This document shows positions 35,785 to 43,801 of a stretch of DNA of 64,000 bases, one piece after another. Each line of letters starts with the position of its first letter. The stretch's first letter is position 1. Under the pieces are notes generated by a model. The model was given only the letters and a program-made list of their open reading frames with translations, was not told where the DNA came from and made no database searches. This DNA comes from Rhodospirillales bacterium. GTDB lineage: Bacteria; Pseudomonadota; Alphaproteobacteria; Rhodospirillales; Defluviicoccaceae. The stretch lies in NCBI GenBank assembly GCA_016712595.1, contig JADJQT010000002.1, forward strand, positions 434,001 to 498,000, given 5' to 3'. The position numbers were made by a program, and so were the translations under genes.

Positions 35785-36165
35785 TCAAAGGATGGTCGTC
35801 GCCGCGAACCAGGCGACGATCGCAAGGCGTGCCGCCAGTCGCACGCCGGGCGTTACTTCGGGATGTCCCGAGCTGCGCCAGATGCCGACGGTCACGAGGA
35901 CGCTGTAGGGCAGAGGCAGGACATGGAGCAGAGAGGCCAGCCAAGCGAGCTTGCCGGCTCCGTCATCCCCGGCGGTGACCAGCAGCGCCAGTGCGCCGAT
36001 GGTGGCGGCGAGGTTGATCAGGACCCCCCAGAAGATCGCATAGTTCCAGAACGCCTCGGCGAGCGGCAGGCGGCCGAACCACAGATCCGAAAGTCGTGAC
36101 GTCACCGGCCGGTGGGCTCCGTCTTTGGCGGTTGCGCGGTGATCGCCGCGCGGCGCCGAGTGCAT
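35785..36165 (-). CDS. Small membrane protein of unknown function
   Basis: About 126 residues with three hydrophobic segments: FWNYAIFWGVLINLAATIGA, LAWLASLLHVLPLPYSVLVT and LAARLAIVAWFAATTIL. The patterns FWNY and GIWRSS occur in small uncharacterised inner-membrane proteins of proteobacteria, but I cannot name a family. The first ATG is at 36165; no clear ribosome site precedes it, and an internal start is possible. It is divergent from the lipoprotein gene at 36345. Confidence rests on the well-formed helices. Confidence 0.5.
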   Translation of the reverse strand: MHSAPRGDHRATAKDGAHRPVTSRLSDLWFGRLPLAEAFWNYAIFWGVLINLAATIGALALLVTAGDDGAGKLAWLASLLHVLPLPYSVLVTVGIWRSSGHPEVTPGVRLAARLAIVAWFAATTIL

Positions 36166-36344
36166 CAATACGCATATTGTGTCAGCCTGGGCGCACTTTG
36201 CCCGCCAGCGGGGGAACGTGGCGCGGTCTGCTCAGTTTTCCTGATTGGTCGCGGCGCGTATCGAGCAGGCGAATCGCCTACAGCCCGTGTCGACCGTGCG
36301 CCACCGATACCGATATGTCAATTTCCCACGCACGGGTGCCTTCG

Positions 36345-37022
36345 ATGTCTCTGTTGCGATCCTTCATGACCGTCACCGTGCTCGGCCTATCCTCGATGCT
36401 TGGCGGGTGCGCCGGCCTCGCCGAACTCGCCCCCGAGGCGGCCGGCCTTGGCGCCGGCGCCGGCGCCGGGGTATTGACCGCAAATCCGCTGATCGGCGTC
36501 GCCGTCGGCATCGGCGCACGGCTGGCCGCCGCCGAAGCTCTGGATTATGCGAAGGACGAACGCAAACGTCGCATCTATGGGGCAATCGCCCGTGCGGCGG
36601 GGCAGTCCGAGACTTCGGCAGCGGTGCCGTGGGCAAGCCGCCCGGATACTCTGTTCGATACCGTGTTCGGCCAGGCGAGCGGCTACGTACAGGTGGTGCG
36701 CGCGTTCGGCGGTCGAATTCCCTGCAAGGAAATCATCTATACGCTCGAAGAAGGCACCGACGTCGCCGAGGGCGAGGCATCGTCGCCAAACTCCGGCGAC
36801 GCCGGCGATGCGCGGGCCGTGCCGCGTGAAGGATCTGAGGATTCCGCGCTGACCGCAGCGCCTGCACCCTCGCCGGCCTCTTCGCCGGCCACCCCGCCGG
36901 CGAATGACGGCGACGACGACGGCTGGCCGGAGGCGATCATCGCTCCGATTGCCACCGCCGTTGTCTGCGAGGGTCCCCTCGGCTGGCAATGGGCGGCGGG
37001 GCCCGCAGCGCCATCGCGCTGA
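36345..37022 (+). CDS. Lipoprotein of unknown function
   Basis: About 225 residues with a lipoprotein signal: SLLRSFMTVTVLGLSSMLGG followed by the lipidated Cys (lipobox LGGC). The next 50 residues are hydrophobic and Gly/Ala-rich (GAGAGAGVLTANPLIGVAVG), like a second membrane-active segment. Then comes a small domain (AAEALDYAKDERKRRIYGAI and RIPCKEIIYTLEEG) and an acidic, Pro- and Ser-rich region that looks unstructured. I do not recognise a family. Start chosen at 36345, closest to the signal peptide; ATGs at 36315 and 36366 are alternatives, none with a good ribosome site. Confidence 0.6.
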   Translation: MSLLRSFMTVTVLGLSSMLGGCAGLAELAPEAAGLGAGAGAGVLTANPLIGVAVGIGARLAAAEALDYAKDERKRRIYGAIARAAGQSETSAAVPWASRPDTLFDTVFGQASGYVQVVRAFGGRIPCKEIIYTLEEGTDVAEGEASSPNSGDAGDARAVPREGSEDSALTAAPAPSPASSPATPPANDGDDDGWPEAIIAPIATAVVCEGPLGWQWAAGPAAPSR

Positions 37023-37141
37023 CAAAGGTCCGGCGCGCGGATCATCCAGTCCGGCGAGTTGACGATTGTCGCCCCTGCGACAGTGGGTAATATCGCAGCA
37101 AGCAAAAACAAAAAGAACACGCATGGACAAGGAGAGGGACC

Positions 37142-37559
37142 ATGACCAAGGTAACGGTGACGACAAAGCTGACGGCTCCCGCCGAGGAAGTCTGGCGTCT
37201 GGTCGGCGCATGGAACGCGCTTCCCGAATGGCATCCGGCAATACAGACCAGCGAGCTGGAGGAGGGGGGGGCGCCGGCGGCGGCTGAGGCTCGTTGATGG
37301 TGGCGAAATCACCGAGGAGCTGGAGACGTTCGACGGCCAACGGCGCATGTACTCTTATTCCATCGTCGCCGGTTCGCTGCCGGTCTCGGACTATCGTTCG
37401 ACTGTCAGCGTCAACCGCGCGGGGGAAGAGTCGACGATCGAATGGACGACGACCTTCAAGCCGCTCGGAGTCGCCGAATCCGAGATTAGTCAATCGCTGG
37501 AGGACTTTTACCAGGCGGGGTTCGATAATCTGCGCAAGCTCCTGGGAATCCCGCGATGA
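37142..37559 (+). pseudogene. SRPBCC (START/polyketide-cyclase fold) protein, frameshifted in a G8 run
   Basis: Starts well (AAGGAGAGGG before the ATG) and reads MTKVTVTTKLTAPAEEVWRL, a typical SRPBCC opening, then VGAWNALPEWHPAI. At 37264-37271 there are eight G in a row; after this the frame continues with Ala-rich sequence and stops within 12 codons. Removing one G restores RRRRLRLVDGGEITEELETF and an open frame to 37559, giving about 138 residues, the normal size, ending in GFDNLRKLLGIPR. The restored stop overlaps the nnrS start (ATGA), as expected of a coupled pair. A sequencing or assembly error, a phase-variable tract or a real disruption are all possible. The fold binds hydrophobic ligands. 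Confidence 0.75.
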
Positions 37560-38779
37560 CTCTCAGGCCCGCCATGCCGGGCATTCACAAAAGGGACGAT
37601 ATTGGCAAGGGGCCACCGGCCTTTCTCGGCTATGGCTTCCGCCCGTTTTTTTTCCTCGCGGGCTTTGCCGGAATCTTCGGCGTCGTGCTCTGGCTGGCGA
37701 GCATAAGCGGGGCCATCACCCTGCCGAGCGCGTTCGCGCCGTCACTCTGGCACGCGCACGAGATGCTGTTCGGGTTTGTGACCGCGGCGATTGCGGGTTT
37801 CCTGCTCACCGCGATTCCCAGTTGGACCGGTCGGCCCCCGGTGCGCGGCGCGATGCTGGGCGGCCTTGTCCTCTTGTGGATCGCAGGCCGGCTGGCGGTT
37901 GCCACCTCCGCGATCATCGGGACGGGGACGGCCGCGGTCATCGACCTTGCCTTCCTCGCGGCCTTGCTGCTTGTCGTTGTGCGTGAACTTGTCGCGGCGA
38001 AGAACCGGCGAAACCTGCCCATGGCGGCCGCGCTATTTGTGCTGCTCATCGCCAACGGGCTGATGCACGCCGACGTCCTCTCGCTGGATGTCGTTACCGG
38101 CAGCGGCTGGCGGCTCGGTTTTATCGTCGCGACCCTGTTGGTCGTTTTGATCGGCGGGCGGATCATTCCGAATTTCACCGCCAATTGGCTGACGAGGCAA
38201 GGTGGCTCCGGCTCCGCGCCCGCACCGTTCGGCTGGATCGATAAGGCGACGCTCGTCGCCACCGCTCTTGCCCTCACCGCTTGGATCACCATTCCCGGGA
38301 CGATCGCCGCCGTCCTGCTCGGCGCAATTGCCGCCTTTGCCAACGCTATTCGCCTCACCCGCTGGTGCGGCTGGCGGACGCGACGCGATCCGTTGCTGTT
38401 CGTCCTCCACGTGGGCTATGCCTGGGTGCCCGTCGCTCTGGTGCTTCTGGCGCTGTCGCAGGCGAACGACCTAGTGCCGGAGAGTGCCGCGGTCCACGCC
38501 CTGGGCGCTGGCGTGTTTGGTACGATGATCGCGGCGGTGATGACACGCGCGACACTGGGTCATACCGGCCGGCCGCTGCGGGCGGGAAGCAGCACGGTCG
38601 CCCTCTACGTTTTAATCACCATCGCCGCCGTGGCGCGGGTGGGCGCAACGCTGTGGCTCAACGCCGCCGATGGTCTGCTGGACGTGTCCGGGGCGGCTTG
38701 GACCGGCGCGTTCGTGCTCTTTATCGGCGTTTATGGCTCCGCCTTGCTCCGTCCACGATCCGACGGCAAGCCCGGCTGA
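37556..38779 (+). CDS. nnrS: NnrS family membrane protein
   Basis: Polytopic inner-membrane protein of 407 residues with about 12 helices, of the NnrS family. NnrS contains haem and copper in Rhodobacter and is linked to resistance to nitric oxide and metabolism of nitrogen oxides. The conserved SLWHAHEMLFGFVTAAIAGF segment near residue 65, the MHADVLS and GGRIIPNFTANWL motifs and several membrane-buried His are present. The ATG overlaps the stop of the SRPBCC gene by four bases. No denitrification genes are nearby, so it probably acts in NO tolerance. A strong hairpin follows its stop. Confidence 0.88.
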   Translation: MTLRPAMPGIHKRDDIGKGPPAFLGYGFRPFFFLAGFAGIFGVVLWLASISGAITLPSAFAPSLWHAHEMLFGFVTAAIAGFLLTAIPSWTGRPPVRGAMLGGLVLLWIAGRLAVATSAIIGTGTAAVIDLAFLAALLLVVVRELVAAKNRRNLPMAAALFVLLIANGLMHADVLSLDVVTGSGWRLGFIVATLLVVLIGGRIIPNFTANWLTRQGGSGSAPAPFGWIDKATLVATALALTAWITIPGTIAAVLLGAIAAFANAIRLTRWCGWRTRRDPLLFVLHVGYAWVPVALVLLALSQANDLVPESAAVHALGAGVFGTMIAAVMTRATLGHTGRPLRAGSSTVALYVLITIAAVARVGATLWLNAADGLLDVSGAAWTGAFVLFIGVYGSALLRPRSDGKPG

Positions 38780-38795
38780 CCACAGGTCCTTAGAT

Positions 38796-38833
38796 CCTTC
38801 TCCCCCCGCGGGCTGGGTCGCGGGGGGAGAAGG
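38796..38833. terminator. Hairpin between nnrS and the FixC-like gene
   Basis: Perfect 15-bp stem (CCTTCTCCCCCCGCG and its complement) with an eight-base loop, 16 bases after the nnrS stop and facing the FixC-like gene. No T-tract on either side. Its position at a convergent junction suggests termination for both strands. Confidence 0.55.
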
Positions 38834-38954
38834 TGCTGTCAAGCCTCCCTGTGGACTTACGGACAGCCTTCTTGTCCTGCCGCGTCCGCCTCTATTGTGA
38901 CGGATGGGAACGCGCAGGAACCGGTACGGCAAAGCGCGCTGCCGCCCGGATTCG

Positions 38955-40259
38955 TTATACCGTGCCGCGAACCAGCTTTAGCTGGCTCTTGTGGGTGAAC
39001 TGGCGGAGCGTCTCCCGTTGCCGATCCCGTGCGTCGGCGCTGGCGCTTCGCCCGAATGAACGCGCCGCCTGTGCTAGGGCGTGCGGATCGGCGGGCACGT
39101 AATCGGCAATGCCCGGATGTGTCGCGCCCAGGCTATTGATCCGGCGCAATTCCTTCAGCACCGGGCTGCGCTCCAGCTTGTCACGGTAGAGCGAAAGATG
39201 CCGCGCGTTCATCGGCCGGTGATGTCGGGTGAGTTCGGCTATCGTCTCGCCCGCCAGCCGTCCGGAGGTCAGCGCCAGGCTCGAGCCATGCCGGTAGGAC
39301 GCGTCGCTCAACTGGGTCGCATCGCCGCAGGTCAGCCAGCCATCGCCGTAGAGCCGCGGTCGCACGCGATAGCCGCCTTCGGGCATCAATTGAGCCGCGA
39401 ACTCGACGACCTCGCTTCCCTGCAACAGGCTGCGGATCGACGGATGCTGTTTGAACGCGGCAAGCAGTTCGGACGGCGTGATATCGCTTTCGACGATTTC
39501 ACCAACGAGACAGCTGACACCGACCGACAGGGAGTCCCGGTTGGTGTAGATGAACCCGCTGCCGGAAATCGTCGCCGAAAACCATCCCGCAGCCTCGACG
39601 ACGACGCCCTCGTTCCTGCCGATACCGAATCGCTCGTCGAGCATCTCGGCCGGCATCGAGCGCTTTTCCTTGACGGTCAGCGCCACGTCGCTCGGCTCAA
39701 GCGATTCGCGCAGGCCGGATCGGCGGGCGATCATCGCCTCGATGCCGTCGCCGAGGACGACGACGTCGGCGAAGAACTCATCGCCGGCTTCGGTCCGCAC
39801 GCCGACCGCGCGCCCGTCCGTCTCGCGGACGAGGTCGGCGACGGACGTCCCGTAGAGGACGCGAACGCCGGCCTCCTTGATGACGCCGGCGAACCACGCA
39901 TCGAACGTCGAGCGCAGAACCGTGTAACGGTCGGCATCGATTCGCCCGGCGGCCCCGGCGGCCCCGGCGGCATAGTCGTCCCCAACCCTGCGGGCCAGGG
40001 CGGCGCTGTGGCCGTCCTTATCGAGTGTCCAGATGCGATGTTCGACGATGTGACGTTCAAGGGGGGCTTTGCTGCGGAAATCAGCGACCAGTTCTTCCAT
40101 CGCCGGCGCGAAGAGGATCGCGCCGTGAGGGTTTTTCGCGCCAGGATATTCGGCGCGTTCGAGCTGCAGGACGCATCGCCCCGCCTGGGCAAGCGTCAAC
40201 GCCGCCGCGTTGCCCGCAGGGCCAGCGCCGACGACGATCGCCTCGTAATGATCTGACAC
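38955..40259 (-). CDS. fixC: FixC-like FAD-dependent oxidoreductase
   Basis: Flavoprotein of 434 residues of the ETF:quinone oxidoreductase/FixC family. The dinucleotide fold is at the N terminus (VVGAGPAGNAAALTLAQAG), with LYGDGWLTCGDATQL and RHGSSLALTSGRLAGETIAE in the FAD-binding second half. FixC normally works with FixA, FixB and FixX, a complex that bifurcates electrons from NADH to quinone and ferredoxin for nitrogenase. None of those partners is next to it here, though they may lie elsewhere. It starts with GTG, AGGAG eight bases ahead, and is the last gene of the minus-strand series iscA-nifV-nifW-Nfn-rubrerythrin. The 15-codon Ala/Gly stretch near residue 100 (DYAAGAAGAAGRI) looks like a small repeat expansion. 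Confidence 0.82.
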   Translation of the reverse strand: MSDHYEAIVVGAGPAGNAAALTLAQAGRCVLQLERAEYPGAKNPHGAILFAPAMEELVADFRSKAPLERHIVEHRIWTLDKDGHSAALARRVGDDYAAGAAGAAGRIDADRYTVLRSTFDAWFAGVIKEAGVRVLYGTSVADLVRETDGRAVGVRTEAGDEFFADVVVLGDGIEAMIARRSGLRESLEPSDVALTVKEKRSMPAEMLDERFGIGRNEGVVVEAAGWFSATISGSGFIYTNRDSLSVGVSCLVGEIVESDITPSELLAAFKQHPSIRSLLQGSEVVEFAAQLMPEGGYRVRPRLYGDGWLTCGDATQLSDASYRHGSSLALTSGRLAGETIAELTRHHRPMNARHLSLYRDKLERSPVLKELRRINSLGATHPGIADYVPADPHALAQAARSFGRSASADARDRQRETLRQFTHKSQLKLVRGTV

Positions 40260-40330
40260 GGGCAGAACTCCTATTGTCTGTCCTACCTCGGCGGATCTGG
40301 GGTCGCATTGGGGAATTGCTCATGACCGTT

Positions 40331-40345
40331 TTGTGCAACGCACAA
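40331..40345. promoter_or_regulatory. Small palindrome upstream of the FixC-like gene
   Basis: TTGTGC-AAC-GCACAA, with a second TGTGCAA half-site 19 bases on (40351-40357). It sits 72 bases ahead of the FixC-like start and 16 bases after the rubrerythrin stop. It may be an operator or an mRNA hairpin; no known consensus fits. Confidence 0.25.
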
Positions 40346-40360
40346 TCGTCTGTGCAAAAC

Positions 40361-41017
40361 CTAAAGCAATCCGGCCTTGCCCGCCTGCCAACGGTCGTAT
40401 TCAGTCGTCAGCAGAGCCACGTGTTCGCGCTCCTCTGCCGCCAGTTCGTAATAAAGTTGTCGCTCGACCGATCCGGCCGGAGCTTTCTCGCCTTGTGTCG
40501 TGAAGTAGTCCACCGCCCGTTGCTCGAACGAAATCGCGATGCGAATGAGGTTGCCCGGGTCCTCCGGGCGGTTTTCGAGGCCGGCATAGATCGCTGCCCG
40601 GTCGAGGCGGAAGTCGTCCGACGGCATCGCCACGTCGGCATGGTAGCGGCGCGACAGCGTTTCGATATGCTCGCCCTCCATTTCGGCGAACCGCTCGAAT
40701 AGATCACGCAGCGCCGGTTCCTTTGCTTGCAGCGCGGCCCGGCTGTAGAACGCCTGACCGCCGAGTTCGATTTCGAAGGCCGTGCGGATGGCGTCGAGCG
40801 CGGCGGCACCTTCGATATCGCGATCGCCGAGCATCTCCAGCTTGCCCGAGCACAGTGGGCACATGCCGTAAGGAAAGGCAAATCCTTCGCTGACCTTGCC
40901 GCAGTCGGTGCACCGCCATTGCAACTTCGCGCCGGCGCAGCAGATGTACTGCTCGTCACCCTCGATTGGCTGATGGCACTTCGGACAAACCAGCCCCGCG
41001 TCCATATTGACGTTCAT
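40361..41017 (-). CDS. Rubrerythrin-like ferritin-fold protein with N-terminal zinc-ribbon cysteines
   Basis: Protein of 218 residues. The N-terminal 65 residues carry three CXXC pairs (CPKC, CTDC, CPLC) plus a CC, so two zinc- or iron-ribbon modules rather than the single rubredoxin of classical rubrerythrin. The rest is a four-helix ferritin-like domain with EIELGGQAFYSRAA, FAEMEGEHIETLSRRYH and, near the end, ELAAEEREHVALLTTEYDRW, which supply the Glu and His ligands of a di-iron site. Such proteins reduce peroxide or bind iron. It lies 13 bases after the Nfn-type gene on the same strand, so it is likely co-expressed with nitrogen fixation and may protect nitrogenase. Confidence 0.82.
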   Translation of the reverse strand: MNVNMDAGLVCPKCHQPIEGDEQYICCAGAKLQWRCTDCGKVSEGFAFPYGMCPLCSGKLEMLGDRDIEGAAALDAIRTAFEIELGGQAFYSRAALQAKEPALRDLFERFAEMEGEHIETLSRRYHADVAMPSDDFRLDRAAIYAGLENRPEDPGNLIRIAISFEQRAVDYFTTQGEKAPAGSVERQLYYELAAEEREHVALLTTEYDRWQAGKAGLL

Positions 41018-41030
41018 CGCCTACCCCTCT

Positions 41031-43376
41031 TCATTCCGCCGCGGAGGCGGTTACGGACTCGCTCAGCGGCTTCGGTGGTACGAACGCCGCGACATCTTCG
41101 GGCGTGATCGGCCACGCCTTGCTCTGCAGGTAGGCACCGATCGCCTTCGCCGCCCGACGGCCCGCGCCCATCGCCAGGATCACCGTCGCGCCACCGGTCA
41201 CGATATCGCCACCGGCGAACACGCCCGGAAGATTGGTCGCCTGCGTGGCGTCGTCGGCGACGATGTAGCCCCACTTGTTCAAGCCGAGGCCGGTGGTGGA
41301 CTGACCGACGATCGGATTGGCATTGGTGCCCAGCGCGTAGATCACCGTATCGCAATCGAGTTCGACGAATTCATCGAGCGCGATGGGCTTGCGGCGGCCT
41401 TTCTCGTCGGGCTCGCCAAGCATCATCTTCTGCACCTTCATGCCGCTGACGTCACCCTCGGCATTGGTATGGATCTCGACCGGCGTGTGCAGGAAGAAAA
41501 ATTCGATGCCCTCTTCCTTGGCGTGGCGAAGCTCCTCAATGCGGGCGGGCGCCTCCGCTTCGGAGCGGCGGTAGACGCAGCGGACGGTCGGCGCGCCAAG
41601 TCGCTTGGCGACGCGCAGGCAGTCCATCGCGGTGTTGCCGGCACCGATGACGACGACGCTCTTGCCGAGGCTGATCGGCGTATCGAGATAGGGGAACTTA
41701 TCGCCACCCATCAGGTTGACGCGGGTGAGGAACTCGTTGGCCGAGTAGACCTGACCTGCGAACTCGCCGGGGATGCCGAGGAACGAGGGCGCGCCGGCAC
41801 CGGCGCCGACGAACACGGCATCGAAGCCCATATCGGTCTTCAACTGTTCGATGGTGAACGTCTTGCCGACAACCTTGTTGGTCTCGAAGCGCACGCCCAT
41901 GTCTTTCAACCGCTGTACCTCGCGGTCGATGATATCGCGCGGCAGGCGGAAGGAGGGGATGCCGTAGCGCAGCACACCGCCGACCACGTGCAGTGCCTCG
42001 TAGACGGTCACCTCGGCGCCGAAGCGCAGCAGGTCGGCGGCGGCGGCGAGGCCAGCCGGCCCTGAGCCGACGACGGCGACCCGGCCCAAGGGGGCCTCGA
42101 AACGCAGCGGCACCGCCTTCGGCGACTTCGCGTGATCACCGACGAAGCGTTCCAGGCGACCGATCGCCACCGATTCCATCTTCCGGTTGATCACGCACTG
42201 GCTTTCGCACTGCGCTTCCTGCGGACACACCCGCCCGCAAACCGATGGAAAGAGATTGCTCTCGTTGATCACGGAGAGCGCGCCGTCCAGATCGCGAACA
42301 AGCAGATGGCGGATGAAGCGCGGGATATCGATCGAGACCGGACAGCCGGACATGCACGTCGGCTTCTTGCACTGGATACAGCGCTCGGCTTCGGCGAAGG
42401 CCTCGTGCATCGAATAGCCGAGATTGACTTCCTTGAAATTGCGCGCCCGCTCGCTGGCGTCGCGCTCCGGCATCTTCACCTGGTGCGGAGCAAGTTCGAC
42501 GAGCTTCTTGTAGCCGCGCTTGCCATCTTCGAAGAGCTGCTTCTCGACGTTACAGACGTGTCCGTAGCTATCGCTGGCGACCGTTTCCTGACCCTTGAAG
42601 CGGCGCTGGCGGGTCATCAGTTCGCGGAAATCGACCTTGTGGCCATCGAAGTCCGGCCCGTCGACGCAGGCGAACTTGACCACGTTGTCCACCGTCACCC
42701 GGCACGAGCCGCACATGCCGGTGCCGTCGACCATGATGGCGTTGAGCGAGACCATCGTCTTCACGCCGAACGGCCGCGTCGTCTCGACGCAGGCGTTCAT
42801 CATCGGCAGCGGGCCGATGGCGACGACGAGGTCGGGCGGATCGGTCTCGAGCAGCCGCTGCAGGGCCGCGGTGACGAAACCGGGCGTCCCATAGCTGCCG
42901 TCGTCGGTGCAGACGATCAGATCGTCGCAGTAGGCCCGGAACTTGTCTTCCCAGAAGACGAGATCCTTGTTGCGAAAGCCGATGATGCCGGTGGTGCGGT
43001 TGCCCGCCTCTTTAAAAGCGCGCAGCTGCGGATAGACCGGCGCCACGCCCAGGCCGCCGCCGACGAGCACCACATGTCCGAACGCGCCGATGTGCTGTGG
43101 CAGCCCGAGGGGGCCGACGAAATCCTCGAACTCCGCGCCTTCGGCGTAGCGGTCGCGCATTTCCACCGTCGTCTTGCCCAGCGACTGGATGACCATGGTG
43201 ATGGTCCCGCGGTCGCGATCGAAGTCGGCGACGGTCAGTGGAATACGCTCGCCGCCATCGTGCAGGCGAAGCATGACAAAATGGCCGGGCTGTGCCGACC
43301 GGGCGACGTCGGGCGCCAGCACCTCCCAGAGAAATGTCGTATCGGAGAATGCCTCGCGGCGGATGATTTTATACAT
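41031..43376 (-). CDS. Fused Nfn/Sud-type NADH-ferredoxin:NADP+ oxidoreductase (both subunits)
   Basis: 781-residue fusion of two flavoprotein subunits. N-terminal part (about 1-285): ferredoxin-NADP reductase fold with FAD, NAD site LVGGGLGVAPVYPQLRAFKE, and a [2Fe-2S] site in GTGMCGSCRVTVDNVVKFAC VDGP. C-terminal part (about 310-775): GltD/NfnB-like, with [4Fe-4S] cysteines in CIQCKKPTCMSGCPVSI and CGRVCPQEAQCESQCV, FAD motif VVGSGPAGLAAAADLLRFG and NADP motif VVIGAGNTAMDCLRVAKRLG. In anaerobes NfnAB couples ferredoxin, NADH and NADPH by electron bifurcation; SudAB is the close relative. Here it lies after nifW and before rubrerythrin, so a role in supplying reduced ferredoxin to nitrogenase is plausible. 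Direction of electron flow is not shown by the sequence. Confidence 0.85.
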   Translation of the reverse strand: MYKIIRREAFSDTTFLWEVLAPDVARSAQPGHFVMLRLHDGGERIPLTVADFDRDRGTITMVIQSLGKTTVEMRDRYAEGAEFEDFVGPLGLPQHIGAFGHVVLVGGGLGVAPVYPQLRAFKEAGNRTTGIIGFRNKDLVFWEDKFRAYCDDLIVCTDDGSYGTPGFVTAALQRLLETDPPDLVVAIGPLPMMNACVETTRPFGVKTMVSLNAIMVDGTGMCGSCRVTVDNVVKFACVDGPDFDGHKVDFRELMTRQRRFKGQETVASDSYGHVCNVEKQLFEDGKRGYKKLVELAPHQVKMPERDASERARNFKEVNLGYSMHEAFAEAERCIQCKKPTCMSGCPVSIDIPRFIRHLLVRDLDGALSVINESNLFPSVCGRVCPQEAQCESQCVINRKMESVAIGRLERFVGDHAKSPKAVPLRFEAPLGRVAVVGSGPAGLAAAADLLRFGAEVTVYEALHVVGGVLRYGIPSFRLPRDIIDREVQRLKDMGVRFETNKVVGKTFTIEQLKTDMGFDAVFVGAGAGAPSFLGIPGEFAGQVYSANEFLTRVNLMGGDKFPYLDTPISLGKSVVVIGAGNTAMDCLRVAKRLGAPTVRCVYRRSEAEAPARIEELRHAKEEGIEFFFLHTPVEIHTNAEGDVSGMKVQKMMLGEPDEKGRRKPIALDEFVELDCDTVIYALGTNANPIVGQSTTGLGLNKWGYIVADDATQATNLPGVFAGGDIVTGGATVILAMGAGRRAAKAIGAYLQSKAWPITPEDVAAFVPPKPLSESVTASAAE

Positions 43377-43450
43377 TGCCCGTATGGTCCTCGTGGCTTC
43401 GTTCAGGTCGGCGTTCTTTGTCCTGGACGGGCGCGGGTTATGCCGCTGCC

Positions 43451-43801
43451 TTAGGTTTTTGCGCGTACGGGGGTGATCACCTCATCAAGCGGCACGAAGG
43501 CGCGGCCGGGAACCGGCTCGGGCCGCTCGGGCGCGTCCTTCAACACCTTGAACACCCGCTCCGTCAGCGGATCGGACCGGACGAAATCACCGTAGGCGCG
43601 CTCGAGAAGACCGGCAAGCACCGGCTTGAGCGCGGCTTCATCGCCGGCAAAGTCCTCCGTTTCGAGATACTCGTGAAATCTTTGGAGGATATGCAAACGC
43701 GAGACATGCATGACTTTCGGATCGAATGTGACGCCGAAGTAATCAAAATATTCCTCGGCGTCGGTCAGGTCCTTCAGGTCCTTTGGTAGGGTAATCGACA
43801 T
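43451..43801 (-). CDS. nifW: Nitrogenase-stabilizing/protective protein NifW
   Basis: Small helical cytoplasmic protein of 116 residues that associates with the MoFe protein and helps protect or mature it. The family pattern is clear in LKDLTDAEEYFDYFGVTFDP followed by VMHVSRLHILQRFHEYLE and, in the middle, GLLERAYGDFVRSDP. The ATG begins immediately after the nifV stop (no spacing), with GAGG inside the end of nifV as ribosome site. The last ten residues are loose and basic. Expression depends on the transcript that starts at iscA. Confidence 0.92.
   Translation of the reverse strand: MSITLPKDLKDLTDAEEYFDYFGVTFDPKVMHVSRLHILQRFHEYLETEDFAGDEAALKPVLAGLLERAYGDFVRSDPLTERVFKVLKDAPERPEPVPGRAFVPLDEVITPVRAKT

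Noticed and set aside
40331..40360. NifA or sigma-54 site upstream of the FixC-like gene
   Set aside because: TGT and ACA triplets and GCAA-like motifs occur, but none has the needed spacing (TGT-N10-ACA, or GG-N10-GC).
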